From assembly GCA_964057225.1 (NCBI GenBank), contig CAXKVF010000002.1:62001-126000 (forward strand): DNA of 64,000 nucleotides, read 5' to 3'. Numbering within the stretch: position 1 is the stretch's first letter; every line of letters begins with the position of its first letter. Below are positions 13,477-27,212 of the stretch, in pieces. The notes under the pieces are model-generated. The model was not told the origin of the DNA and ran no database searches. It was given only the letters and a program-made list of their open reading frames with translations. A program made the translations under genes and the position numbers. Source of the stretch: Auanema rhodensis (Eukaryota > Nematoda > Chromadorea > Rhabditida > Rhabditidae).

Positions 13477-14069
13477 TTGAAATGTACAACACAGTTTAAA
13501 ATCGCAATATATTGTATCGAGGAAAAACTCAAGGAAGATGCATATTTATCGTCTGTATTGCACATTTCAACACGGTGGAATGAAGTTGTAATATTTTTTT
13601 TTCATATTTTCTTAAAGAATATACAAAACCTAAATATCTTCACATGAAATGTACAACACAATTAGAAATTGCAATATATTGTATCGAGGAAAAACTCAAG
13701 GAAGATGCATATTTATCGTCTGTATTGCACATTTCAACACCGTGGAATGAAGTTGTAATATTTTTTTTTCATATTTTCTTAAAGAATATACAAAACCTAA
13801 ATATCTTCACTTGAAATGTACAACACAGTTTAAAATCGCAATATATTGTATCGAGAAAAAACTCGAGGAAGATGCATATTTATCGTCTGTGTTGCACATT
13901 TCAACACGGTGGAATGAAGTTGTAATATTTTTTTTTTCATATTTTCTTAAAGAATATACAAAACCTAAATATCTTCACTTGAAATGTACAACACAATTAG
14001 TAATCGCAATATATTGTATCGAGGAAAAACTCAAGGAAGATGCATATTTATCGTCTGTATTGCACATTT

Positions 14070-17000
14070 GAACACCGTGATATGAAGTTGTAATACTGTT
14101 TTTTTCATATTTTCTTAAAGAATATACAAAACCTAAATATGTTCACTTGAAATGTACAACACAATTAGAAATCGCAATATATTGTATCGAGGAAAAACTC
14201 AAGGAAGATGCATATTTATCGTCTGTATTGCACATTTCAACACGGTGGAATGAAGTTGTAATATTTTTTTTTTCATATTTTCTTAAAGAATATACAAAAC
14301 CTAAATATCTTCACATGAAATGTACAACACAATTAGAAATCGCAATATATTGTATCGAGGAAAAACTCAAGGAAGATGCATATTTATCGTCTGTATTGCA
14401 CATTTCAACACCGTGGAATGATGTTGTAATACTGTTTTTTTCATATTTTCTTAAAGAATATACAAAACCTAAATATCTTCACTTGAAATGTACAACACAG
14501 TTTGAAATCGCAATATATTGTATCGAGAAAAAACTCGAGGAAGATGCATATTTATCGTCTGTGTTGCACATTTCAACACGGTGGAATGAAGTTGTAATAT
14601 TTTTTTTTTCATATTTTCTTAAAGAATATACAAAACCTAAATATCTTCACATGAAATGTACAACACAATTAGAAATCGCAATATATTGTATCCAGGAAAA
14701 ACTCAAGGAAGATGCATATTTATCGTCTGTATTGCACATTTCAACACGGTGGAATGAAGTTATAATATTTTTTTTTTCATATTTTCTTAAAGAATATACA
14801 AAACCTAAATATCTTCACTTGAAATGTACAACACAATTAGAAATCGCAATATATTGTATCGAGGAAAAACTCAAGGAAGATGCATATTTATCGTCTGTAT
14901 TGCACATTTCAACACTGTGGAATGAAGTTGTAATATTTTTTTTTCATATTTTCTTAAAGAATATACAAAACCTTAGTATCTTCACTTGAAATGTACAACA
15001 CAGTTTGAAATCGCAATATATTGTATCGAGGAAAAACTCAAGGAAGATGCATATTTATCGTCTGTATTGCACATTTCAACACCGTGGAATGAAGTTGTAA
15101 TATTTTTTTTTTCATATTTTCTTAAAGAATATACAAAACCTTAGTATCTTCACTTGAAATGTACAACACAGTTTGAAATCGCAATATATTGTATCGAGGA
15201 AAAACTCAAGGAAGATGCATATTTATCGTCTGTATTGCACATTTCAACACCGTGGAATGAAGTTGTAATACTGTTTTTTTCATATTTTCTTAAGGAATAT
15301 ACAAAAACTAAATATCTTCACTTGAAATGTACAACACAGTTTGAAATCGCAATATATTGTATCGAGGAAAAACTCAAGGAAGATGCATATTTATCGTCTG
15401 TATTGCACATTTCAACACGGTGGAATGAAGTTGTAATATTTTTTTTTTCATATTTTCTTAAAGAATATACAAAACCTAAATATCTTCACTTGAAATGTAC
15501 AACACAATTAGAAATCGCAATATATTGTATCGAGGAAAAACTCAAGGAAGATGCATATTTATCGTCTGTATTGCACATTTCAACACCGTGATATGAAGTT
15601 GTAATACTGTTTTTTTCATATTTTCTTAAAGAATATACAAAACCTAAATATGTTCACTTGAAATGTACAACACAATTAGAAATCGCAATATATTGTATCG
15701 AGGAAAAACTCAAGGAAGATGCATATTTATCGTCTGTATTGCACATTTCAACACCGTGGAATGAAGTTTTAATACTGTTTTTTTCATATTTTCTTAGAGA
15801 ATATACAAAACCTAAATATCTTCACTTGAAATGTACAACACAGTTTAAAATCGCAATATATTGTATCGAGGAAAAACTCAAGGAAGATGCATATTTATCG
15901 TCTGTATTGCACATTTCAACACCGTGGAATGAAGTTTTAATACTGTTTTTTTCATATTTTCTTAGAGAATATACAAAACCTAAATATCTTCACATGAAAT
16001 GTACAACACAATTAGAAATCGCAATATATTGTATCGAGGAAAAACTCAAGGAAGATGCATATTTATCGTCTGTATTGCACATTTCAACACCGTGGAATGA
16101 AGTTTTAATACTGTTTTTTTCATATTTTCTTAGAGAATATACAAAACCTAAATATCTTCACTTGAAATGTACAACACAGTTTAAAATCGCAATATATTGT
16201 ATCGAGAAAAAACTCGAGGAAGATGCATATTTATCGTCTGTGTTGCACATTTCAACACGGTGGAATGAAGTTGTAATATTTTTTTTTTCATATTTTCTTA
16301 AAGAATATACAAAACCTAAATATCTTCACATGAAATGTACAACACAATTAGAAATCGCAATATATTGTATCGAGGAAAAACTCAAGGAAGATACATATTT
16401 ATCGTCTGTATTGCACATTTCAACACCGTGGAATGAAGTTGTAATATTTTTTTTTTCATATTTTCTTAAAGAATATACAGAACCTAAATATCTTCACATG
16501 AAATGTACAACACAATTAGAAATTGCAATATATTGTGTCGAGGAAAAACTCAAGGTAGATGCATATTTATCGTCTGTATTGCACATTTCAACACGGTGGA
16601 ATGAAGTTGTAATATTTTTTTTTTCATATTTTCTTAAAGAATATACAAAACCTAAATATCTTCACATGAAATGTACAACACAATTAGAAATTGCAATATA
16701 TTGTGTCGAGGAAAAACTCAAGGTAGATGCATATTTATCGTCTGTATTGCACATTTCAACACGGTGGAATGAAGTTGTAATATTTTTTTTTTCATATTTT
16801 TTTAAAGAATATACAAAACCTTAGTATTTTCACTTGAAATGTACAACACAATTAGAAAACGCAATATATTGTATCGAGAAAAAACTCGAGGAAGATGCAT
16901 ATTTATCGTCTGTGTTGCACATTTCAACACGGTGGAATGAAGTTGTAATATTTTTTTTTTCATATTTTCTTAAAGAATATACAAAACCTAAATATCTTCA

Positions 17001-17955
17001 CTTGAAATGTACAACACAATTAGTAATCGCAATATATTGTATCGAGGAAAAACTCAAGGAAGATGCATATTTATCGTCTGTATTGCACATTTCAACACCG
17101 TGGAATGAAGTTGTAATATTTTTTTTTTCATATTTTCTTAAAGAATATACAGAACCTAAATATCTTCACATGAAATGTACAACACAATTAGAAATTGCAA
17201 TATATTGTGTCGAGGAAAAACTCAAGGTAGATGCATATTTATCGTCTGTATTGCACATTTCAACACGGTGGAATGAAGTTGTAATATTTTTTTTTTCATA
17301 TTTTCTTAAAGAATATACAAAACCTAAATATCTTCACATGAAATGTACAACACAATTAGAAATTGCAATATATTGTGTCGAGGAAAAACTCAAGGTAGAT
17401 GCATATTTATCGTCTGTATTGCACATTTCAACACGGTGGAATGAAGTTGTAATATTTTTTTTTTCATATTTTTTTAAAGAATATACAAAACCTTAGTATT
17501 TTCACTTGAAATGTACAACACAATTAGAAAACGCAATATATTGTATCGAGGAAAAACTCAAGGAAGATGCATATTTATCGTCTGTGTTGCACATTTCAAC
17601 ACGGTGGAATGAAGTTGTAATATTTTTTTTTTCATATTTTCTTAAAGAATATACAAAACCTAAATATCTTCACATGAAATGTACAACACAATTAGAAATC
17701 GCAATATATTGTATCGAGGAAAAACTCAAGGAAGATGCATATTTATCGTCTGTATTGCACATTTCAACACCGTGGAATGATGTTGTAATACTGTTTTTTT
17801 CATATTTTCTTAAAGAATATACAAAACCTAAATATCTTCACTTGAAATGTACAACACAGTTTAAAATCGCAATATATTGTATCGAGAAAAAACTCGAGGA
17901 AGATGCATATTTATCGTCTGTGTTGCACATTTCAACACGGTGGAATGAAGTTGTA
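14070..17955 (+). repeat. mosaic satellite block, first copy of a 1.44-kb duplicate
   Basis: Only monomers are present. Segment ~14765-16205 is nearly repeated at ~17956-19396 (offset 3,191, nineteen monomers minus one base), with about three substitutions seen, for example CGG versus CCG near 15419. A monomer with ATCCAGGAA instead of ATCGAGGAA lies at ~14690. Segment 16394-16877 is repeated at 17066-17549, exactly four monomers away. It consists largely of the GTGTCGAG/AAGGTAGATG monomer subtype. Confidence 0.82.
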
Positions 17956-19396
17956 ATATTTTTTTTTTCATATTTTCTTAAAGAATATACAAAACCTAAA
18001 TATCTTCACTTGAAATGTACAACACAATTAGAAATCGCAATATATTGTATCGAGGAAAAACTCAAGGAAGATGCATATTTATCGTCTGTATTGCACATTT
18101 CAACACTGTGGAATGAAGTTGTAATATTTTTTTTTCATATTTTCTTAAAGAATATACAAAACCTTAGTATCTTCACTTGAAATGTACAACACAGTTTGAA
18201 ATCGCAATATATTGTATCGAGGAAAAACTCAAGGAAGATGCATATTTATCGTCTGTATTGCACATTTCAACACCGTGGAATGAAGTTGTAATATTTTTTT
18301 TTTCATATTTTCTTAAAGAATATACAAAACCTTAGTATCTTCACTTGAAATGTACAACACAGTTTGAAATCGCAATATATTGTATCGAGGAAAAACTCAA
18401 GGAAGATGCATATTTATCGTCTGTATTGCACATTTCAACACCGTGGAATGAAGTTGTAATACTGTTTTTTTCATATTTTCTTAAGGAATATACAAAAACT
18501 AAATATCTTCACTTGAAATGTACAACACAGTTTGAAATCGCAATATATTGTATCGAGGAAAAACTCAAGGAAGATGCATATTTATCGTCTGTATTGCACA
18601 TTTCAACACCGTGGAATGAAGTTGTAATATTTTTTTTTTCATATTTTCTTAAAGAATATACAAAACCTAAATATCTTCACTTGAAATGTACAACACAATT
18701 AGAAATCGCAATATATTGTATCGAGGAAAAACTCAAGGAAGATGCATATTTATCGTCTGTATTGCACATTTCAACACCGTGATATGAAGTTGTAATACTG
18801 TTTTTTTCATATTTTCTTAAAGAATATACAAAACCTAAATATGTTCACTTGAAATGTACAACACAATTAGAAATCGCAATATATTGTATCGAGGAAAAAC
18901 TCAAGGAAGATGCATATTTATCGTCTGTATTGCACATTTCAACACCGTGGAATGAAGTTTTAATACTGTTTTTTTCATATTTTCTTAGAGAATATACAAA
19001 ACCTAAATATCTTCACTTGAAATGTACAACACAGTTTAAAATCGCAATATATTGTATCGAGGAAAAACTCAAGGAAGATGCATATTTATCGTCTGTATTG
19101 CACATTTCAACACCGTGGAATGAAGTTTTAATACTGTTTTTTTCATATTTTCTCAGAGAATATACAAAACCTAAATATCTTCACATGAAATGTACAACAC
19201 AATTAGAAATCGCAATATATTGTATCGAGGAAAAACTCAAGGAAGATGCATATTTATCGTCTGTATTGCACATTTCAACACCGTGGAATGAAGTTTTAAT
19301 ACTGTTTTTTTCATATTTTCTTAGAGAATATACAAAACCTAAATATCTTCACTTGAAATGTACAACACAGTTCAAAATCGCAATATATTGTATCGA
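17956..19396 (+). repeat. 1.44-kb duplicate, second copy
   Basis: This is the partner of ~14765-16205. It includes the subtype with TTAAGGAATATACAAAAAC (about 18481) and the CCGTGATATG stop-bearing monomer (about 18777). Its early part is also close to ~53.8-54.6 kb (offset 35,472), so this cassette is dispersed as well as locally duplicated. Confidence 0.8.
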
Positions 19397-20258
19397 GGAA
19401 AAACTCAAGGAAGATGCATATTTATCGTCTGTATTGCACATTTCAACACTGTGGAATGAAGTTGTAATATTTTTTTTTCATATTTTCTTAAAGAATATAC
19501 AAAACCTAAATATCTTCACTTGAAATGTACAACACAATTAGAAATCGCAATATATTGTATCGAGGAAAAACTCAAGGAAGATGCATATTTATCGTCTGTA
19601 TTGCACATTTCAACACTGTGGAATGAAGTTGTAATATTTTTTTTTCATATTTTCTTAAAGAATATACAAAACCTTAGTATCTTCACTTGAAATGTACAAC
19701 ACAGTTTGAAATCGCAATATATTGTATCGAGGAAAAACTCAAGGAAGATGCATATTTATCGTCTGTATTGCACATTTCAACACCGTGGAATGAAGTTGTA
19801 ATATTTTTTTTTTCATATTTTCTTAAAGAATATACAAAACCTTAGTATCTTCACTTGAAATGTACAACACAGTTTGAAATCGCAATATATTGTATCGAGG
19901 AAAAACTCAAGGAAGATGCATATTTATCGTCTGTATTGCACATTTCAACACCGTGGAATGAAGTTGTAATACTGTTTTTTTCAAAATTTTTTAAGGAATA
20001 TACAAAAACTAAATATCTTCACTTGAAATGTACAACACAGTTTGAAATCGCAATATATTGTATCGAGGAAAAACTCAAGGAAGATGCATATTTATCGTCT
20101 GTATTGCACATTTCAACACCGTGGAATGAAGTTGTAATATTTTTTTTTTCATATTTTCTTAAAGAATATACAAAACCTAAATATCTTCACTTGAAATGTA
20201 CAACACAATTAGAAATCGCAATATATTGTATCGAGGAAAAACTCAAGGAAGATGCATA

Positions 20259-20282
20259 TTTATTTATATATTTATATTTATC
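20259..20282 (+). repeat. AT-rich rearranged monomer core
   Basis: After GATGCATATTTA the usual segment ending in CAACACCGTGATATG is replaced. The change reads as an 18-bp insertion made of repeated TTTATA/TATTTA steps plus a 24-bp deletion between two CGT triplets, net minus 6 bp. The deletion removes arm 2 of the inverted repeat. It is the only monomer in the window with this structure. Confidence 0.85.
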
Positions 20283-22031
20283 GTGATATGAAGTTGTAAT
20301 ACTGTTTTTTTCATATTTTCTTACAGAATATACAAAACCTAAATATGTTCACTTGAAATGTACAACACAATTAGAAATCGCAATATATTGTATCGAGGAA
20401 AAACTCAAGGAAGATGCATATTTATCGTCTGTATTGCACATTTCAACACCGTGGAATGAAGTTTTAATACTGTTTTTTTCATATTTTCTTAGAGAATATA
20501 CAAAACCTAAATATCTTCACTTGAAATGTACAACACAGTTTAAAATCGCAATATATTGTATCGAGGAAAAACTCAAGGAAGATGCATATTTATCGTCTGT
20601 ATTGCACATTTCAACACCGTGGAATGAAGTTTTAATACTGTTTTTTTCATATTTTCTTAAAGAATATACAAAACCTAAATATTTTCACTTGAAATGTACA
20701 ACACAGTTTAAAATCGCAATATATTGTATCGAGAAAAAACTCGAGGAAGATGCATATTTATCGTCTGTGTTGCACATTTCAACACGGTGGAATGAAGTTG
20801 TAATATTTTTTTTTTCATATTTTCTTAAAGAATATACAAAACCTAAATATCTTCACATGAAATGTACAACACAATTAGAAATCGCAATATATTGTATCGA
20901 GGAAAAACTCAAGGAAGATGCATATTTATCGTCTGTATTGCACATTTCAACACCGTGGTATGAAGTTGTAATACTGTTTTTTTCATATTTTCTTAAAGAA
21001 TATACAGAACCTAAATATCTTCACTTGAAATGTAAAATACAGTTTAAAATCGCAATATATTGTGTCTAGGAAAAACTCAAGGTAGATGCATATTTATCGT
21101 CTGTATTGCACATTTCAACACGGTGGAATGAAGTTGTAATATTTTTTTTTTCATATTTTCTTAAAGAATATACAAAACCTTAGTATTTTCACTTGAAATG
21201 TACAACACAATTAGAAAACGCAATATATTGTATCGAGGAAAAACTCAAGGAAGATGCATATTTATCGTCTGTATTGCACATTTCAACACCGTGGTATGAA
21301 GTTGTAATACTGTTTTTTTCATATTTTCTTAAAGAATATACAAAACCTAAATATCTTCACTTGAAATGTACAACACAGTTTAAAATCGCAATATATTGTA
21401 TCGAGAAAAAACTCAAGGAAGATGCATATTTATCGTCTGTATTGCACATTTCAACACCGTGGAATGAAGTTGTAATATTTTTTTTTTCATATTTTCTTGA
21501 AGAATATACAAAACCTTAGTATTTTCACTTGAAATGTACAACACAATTAGAAAACGCAATATATTGTATCGAGGAAAAACTCAAGGAAGATGCATATTTA
21601 TCGTCTGTATTGCACATTTCAACACGGTGGAATGAAGTTGTAATATTTTTTTTTCATATTTTCTTAAAGAATATACAAAACCTAAATATCTTCACATGAA
21701 ATGTACAACACAATTAGAAATCGCAATATATTGTATCGAGGAAAAACTCAAGGAAGATGCATATTTATCGTCTGTATTGCACATTTCAACACCGTGGAAT
21801 GATGTTGTAATACTGTTTTTTTCATATTTTCTTAAAGAATATACAAAACCTAAATATCTTCACTTGAAATGTACAACACAGTTTAAAATCGCAATATATT
21901 GTATCGAGGAAAAACTCAAGGAAGATGCATATTTATCGTCTGTATTGCACATTTCAACACCGTGGAATGAAGTTTTAATACTGTTTTTTTCATATTTTCT
22001 TAGAGAATATACAAAACCTAAATATCTTCAC

Positions 22032-22174
22032 TTGAAATGTACAACACAGTTCAAAATCGCAAGGAAGATGCATATTTATCGTCTGTATTGCACATTTCAA
22101 CACCGTGGAATGAAGTTTTAATACTGTTTTTTTCATATTTTCTTAGAGAATATACAAAACCTAAATATCTTCAC
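22032..22174 (+). repeat. truncated monomer (143 bp) without insertion, locus A
   Basis: The 25-bp deletion leaves CAGTTCAAAATCGCAAGG, with the normal CACTTG boundary in front. The loss shifts the open frame, which then ends at TAA in GAAGTTTTAATAC. Confidence 0.9.
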
Positions 22175-23690
22175 TTGAAATGTACAACACAGTTTAAAAT
22201 CGCAATATATTGTATCGAGGAAAAACTCAAGGAAGATGCATATTTATCGTCTGTATTGCACATTTCAACACGGTGGAATGAAGTTGTAATATTTTTTTTT
22301 CATATTTTCTTAAAGAATATACAAAACCTAAATATCTTCACATGAAATGTACAACACAATTAGAAATTGCAATATATTGTATCGAGGAAAAACTCAAGGA
22401 AGATGCATATTTATCGTCTGTATTGCACATTTCAACACCGTGGAATGAAGTTGTAATACTGTTTTTTTCATATTTTCTTAAAGAATATACAAAACCTAAA
22501 TATCTTCACTTGAAATGTACAACACAGTTTAAAATCGCAATATATTGTATCGAGAAAAAACTCGAGGAAGATGCATATTTATCGTCTGTGTTGCACATTT
22601 CAACACGGTGGAATGAAGTTGTAATATTTTTTTTTCATATTTTTTTAAAGAATATACAAAACCTAAATATCTTCACATGAAATGTACAACACAATTAGAA
22701 ATCGCAATATATTGTATCGAGGAAAAACTCAAGGAAGATGCATATTTATCGTCTGTATTGCACATTTCAACACCGTGGAATGAAGTTTTAATACTGTTTT
22801 TTTCATATTTTCTTAGAGAATATTCAAAACCTAAATATCTTCACTTGAAATGTACAACACAGTTCAAAATCGCAATATATTGTATCGAGGAAAAACTCAA
22901 GGAAGATGCATATTTATCGTCTGTATTGCACATTTCAACACTGTGGAATGAAGTTGTAATATTTTTTTTTCATATTTTCTTAAAGAATATACAAAACCTA
23001 AATATCTTCACTTGAAATGTACAACACAATTAGAAATCGCAATATATTGTATCGAGGAAAAACTCAAGGAAGATGCATATTTATCGTCTGTATTGCACAT
23101 TTCAACACTGTGGAATGAAGTTGTAATATTTTTTTTTCATATTTTCTTAAAGAATATACAAAACCTTAGTATCTTCACTTGAAATGTACAACACAGTTTG
23201 AAATCGCAATATATTGTATCGAGGAAAAACTCAAGGAAGATGCATATTTATCGTCTGTATTGCACATTTCAACACCGTGGAATGAAGTTGTAATATTTTT
23301 TTTTTCATAGTTTCTTAAAGAATATACAAAACCTAAATATCTTCACATGAAATGTACAACACAATTAGAAATCGCAATATATTGTATCGAGGAAAAACTC
23401 AAGGAAGATGCATATTTATCGTCTGTATTGCACATTTCAACACTGTGAAATGAAGTTGTAATATTTTTTTTTTCATATTTTCTTAAAGAATATACAAAAC
23501 CTAAATATCTTCATATGAAATGTACAACACAATTAGAAATCGCAATATATTGTATCGAGGAAAAACTCAAGGAAGATGCATATTTATCGTCTGTATTGCA
23601 CATTTCAACACGGTGGAATGAAGTTGTAATATTTTTTTTTTTCATATTTTCTTAAAGAATATACAGAACCTAAATATCTTCACATGAAAT

Positions 23691-24770
23691 GTACAACACA
23701 GTTTGAAATCGCAATATATTGTATCGAGGAAAAACTCAAGGAAGATGCATATTTATCGTCTGTATTGCACATTTCAACACCGTGGAATGAAGTTCTAATA
23801 TTTTTTTTTTCATATTTTCTTAAAGAATATACAAAACCTTAGTATCTTCACTTGAAATGTACAACACAGTTTGAAATCGCAATATATTGTATCGAGGAAA
23901 AACTCAAGGAAGATGCATATTTATCGTCTGTATTGCACATTTCAACACCGTGGAATGAAGTTCTAATATTTTTTTTTTCATATTTTCTTAAAGAATATAC
24001 AAAACCTTAGTATCTTCACTTGAAATGTACAACACAGTTTGAAATCGCAATATATTGTATCGAGGAAAAACTCAAGGAAGATGCATATTTATCGTCTATA
24101 TTGCACATTTCAACACCGTGATATGAAGTTGTAATACTGTTTTTTTCATATTTTCTTAAAGAATATACAAAACCTAAATATGTTCCCTTGAAATGTACAA
24201 CACAATTAGAAATCGCAATATATTGTATCGAGGAAAAACTCAAGGAAGATGCATATTTATCGTCTGTATTGCACATTTCAACACCGTGGAATGAAGTTGT
24301 AATATTTTTTTTTTCATATTTTCTTAAAGAATATACAGAACCTAAATATCTTCACTTGAAATGTACAACACAGTTTAAAATCGCAATATATTGTATCGAG
24401 GAAAAACTCAAGGAAGATGCATATTTATCGTCTGTATTGCACATTTCAACACCGTGATATGAAGTTGTAATACTGTTTTTTTCATATTTTCTTAAAGAAT
24501 ATACAAAACCTAAATATCTTCACATGAAATGTACAACACAATTAGAAATCGCAATATATTGTATCGAGGAAAAACTCAAGGAAGATGCATATTTATCGTC
24601 TGTATTGCACATTTCAACACCGTGGAATGAAGTTGTAATACTGTTTTTTTCATATTTTCTTAAAGAATATACAAAACCTAAATATTTTCACTTGAAATGT
24701 ACAACACAGTTTAAAATCGCAATATATTGTATCGAGAAAAAACTCGAGGAAGATGCATATTTATCGTCTG
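23691..24770 (+). repeat. dispersed cassette with TTCCCTTG marker, copy 1
   Basis: This block contains two consecutive GAAGTTCTAATA monomers, a GTCTATATTGCAC monomer with GTGATATG, then a monomer boundary reading TATGTTCCCTTG (24181). It matches ~46832-47910 at offset 23,132 and, with one fewer monomer, ~62.7-63.6 kb. Small minus-strand open frames here arise only from the repeat sequence. Confidence 0.82.
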
Positions 24771-26249
24771 TATTGCACATTTCAACACGGTGGAATGAAG
24801 TTGTAATATTTTTTTTTTTCATATTTTCTTAAAGAATATACAAAACCTAAATATCTTCACATGAAATGTACAACACAATTAGAAATCGCAATATATTGTA
24901 TCGAGGAAAAACTCAAGGAAGATACATATTTATCGTCTGTATTGCACATTTCAACACCGTGGAATGAAGTTGTAATATTTTTTTTTTCATATTTTCTTAA
25001 AGAATATACAAAACCTAAATATTTTCACTTGAAATGTACAACACAGTTTAAAATCGCAATATATTGTATCGAGGAAAAACTCAAGGAAGATGCATATTTA
25101 TCGTCTGTATTGCACATTTCAACACCGTGGAATGAAGTTTTAATACTGTTTTTTTCATATTTTCTTAAAGAATATACAAAACCTAAATATCTTCACTTGA
25201 AATGTACAACACAGTTTAAAATCGCAATATATTGTATCGAGGAAAAACTCAAGGAAGATGCATATTTATCGTCTGTATTGCACATTTCAACACCGTGGAA
25301 TGAAGTTTTAATACTGTTTTTTTCATATTTTCTTAAAGAATATACAAAACCTAAATATCTTCACTTGAAATGTACAACACAGTTTAAAATCGCAATATAT
25401 TGTATCGAGGAAAAACTCAAGGAAGATGCATATTTATCGTCTGTATTGCACATTTCAACACCGTGGTATGAAGTTGTAATACTGTTTTTTTCATATTTTC
25501 TTAAAGAATATACAAAACCTAAATATCTTCACTTGAAATGTACAACACAGTTTAAAATCGCAATATATTGTATCGAGAAAAAACTCAAGGAAGATGCATA
25601 TTTATCGTCTGTATTGCACATTTCAACACCGTGGTATGAAGTTGTAATACTGTTTTTTTCATATTTTCTTAAGGAATATACAAAACCTAAATATCTTCAC
25701 ATGAAATGTACAACACAATTAGAAATTGCAATATATTGTATCGAGGAAAAACTCAAGGAAGATGCATATTTATCGTCTGTATTGCACATTTCAACACCGT
25801 GGAATGAAGTTGTAATATTTTTTTTTTCATATTTTCTTAAAGAATATACAAAACCTAAATATCTTCACTTGAAATGTACAACACAATTAGAAATCGCAAT
25901 ATATTGTATCGAGGAAAAACTCAAGGAAGATGCATATTTATCGTCTGTATTGCACATTTCAACACCGTGATATGAAGTTGTAATACTGTTTTTTTCATAT
26001 TTTCTTAAAGAATATACAAAACCTAAATATGTTCACTTGAAATGTACAACACAATTAGAAATCGCAATATATTGTATCGAGGAAAAACTCAAGGAAGATG
26101 CATATTTATCGTCTGTATTGCACATTTCAACACCGTGGAATGAAGTTTTAATACTGTTTTTTTCATATTTTCTTAGAGAATATACAAAACCTAAATATCT
26201 TCACTTGAAATGTACAACACAGTTTAAAATCGCAATATATTGTATCGAG
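24771..26249 (+). repeat. satellite block, mixed monomers
   Basis: Only 168-bp monomers are present, including the GATACATATT subtype (about 24921), an 11-T tract near 24811 and several CCGTGGTATG monomers. There is no gene or unique DNA. Confidence 0.85.
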
Positions 26250-27044
26250 GAAAAACTCGAGGAAGATGCATATTTATCGTCTGTGTTGCACATTTCAACA
26301 CGGTGGAATGAAGTTGTAATATTTTTTTTTTCATATTTTCTTAAAGAATATACAAAACCTAAATATCTTCACATGAAATGTACAACACAATTAGAAATCG
26401 CAATATATTGTATCGAGGAAAAACTCAAGGAAGATACATATTTATCGTCTGTATTGCACATTTCAACACCGTGGAATGAAGTTGTAATATTTTTTTTTTC
26501 ATATTTTCTTAAAGAATATACAGAACCTAAATATCTTCACATGAAATGTACAACACAATTAGAAATTGCAATATATTGTGTCGAGGAAAAACTCAAGGTA
26601 GATGCATATTTATCGTCTGTATTGCACATTTCAACACGGTGGAATGAAGTTGTAATATTTTTTTTTTCATATTTTCTTAAAGAATATACAAAACCTAAAT
26701 ATCTTCACATGAAATGTACAACACAATTAGAAATTGCAATATATTGTGTCGAGGAAAAACTCAAGGTAGATGCATATTTATCGTCTGTATTGCACATTTC
26801 AACACGGTGGAATGAAGTTGTAATATTTTTTTTTTCATATTTTTTTAAAGAATATACAAAACCTTAGTATTTTCACTTGAAATGTACAACACAATTAGAA
26901 AACGCAATATATTGTATCGAGGAAAAACTCAAGGAAGATGCATATTTATCGTCTGTATTGCACATTTCAACACCGTGGTATGAAGTTGTAATACTGTTTT
27001 TTTCATATTTTCTTAAAGAATATACAAAATCTTAGTATCTTCAC

Positions 27045-27212
27045 TTGAAATGTACAACACAGTTTGAAATCGCAATATATTGTATCGAGGAAAAACTCAA
27101 GGAAGATGCATATTTATCGTCTGTATTGCACATTTCAACACCGTGGAATGAAGTTGTAATATTTTTTTTTTCATATTTTCTTAAAGAATATACAAAACCT
27201 AAATATCTTCAC
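27045..27212 (+). repeat. representative 168-bp monomer
   Basis: This is a full-length monomer of the CAGTTTGAA, CCG, T10 type, given as a reference copy. It begins at TTG and ends at the CAC before the next TTG. The length equals 16 helical turns at 10.5 bp and is close to one nucleosome plus linker, as is common for centromeric satellites. The preceding monomer ends in the TAG-bearing CTTAGTATC variant. Confidence 0.95.

Larger units (their letters stand above)
9502..14069 (+). repeat. 27-monomer higher-order unit, copy 2 (4,500 bp plus 68 bp of a third phase)
   Basis: This is the second tandem copy of the 4,500-bp unit. Identity stops at 14070, where CATTTG replaces CATTTC (compare 9570). 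The copy carries the same two truncated monomers (9824 and 13334), the same nested trimer duplication and the same four 9-T tracts as copy 1. Confidence 0.9.
19397..23690 (+). repeat. mosaic satellite block with private mutations
   Basis: Only monomers are present. Part of 18.0-18.8 kb recurs at 19.5-20.2 kb (offset 1,510). Between 19.98 and 20.33 kb several changes occur that I saw nowhere else: TCAAAATTTTTTAAGG at 19981, an AT-rich replacement at 20.26 kb, and TTACAGAATAT at about 20321. One chimeric monomer lies at 21.03-21.07 kb and one truncated monomer at 22032. Confidence 0.8.

Noticed and set aside
24016-24276. Minus-strand open frames of 86 codons here and at 47148 and 62853
   Set aside because: They are the reverse of ordinary satellite monomers, made open by the shared TTCCCTTG and GTCTATATT variants. 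The three are copies of one cassette, with no gene features.
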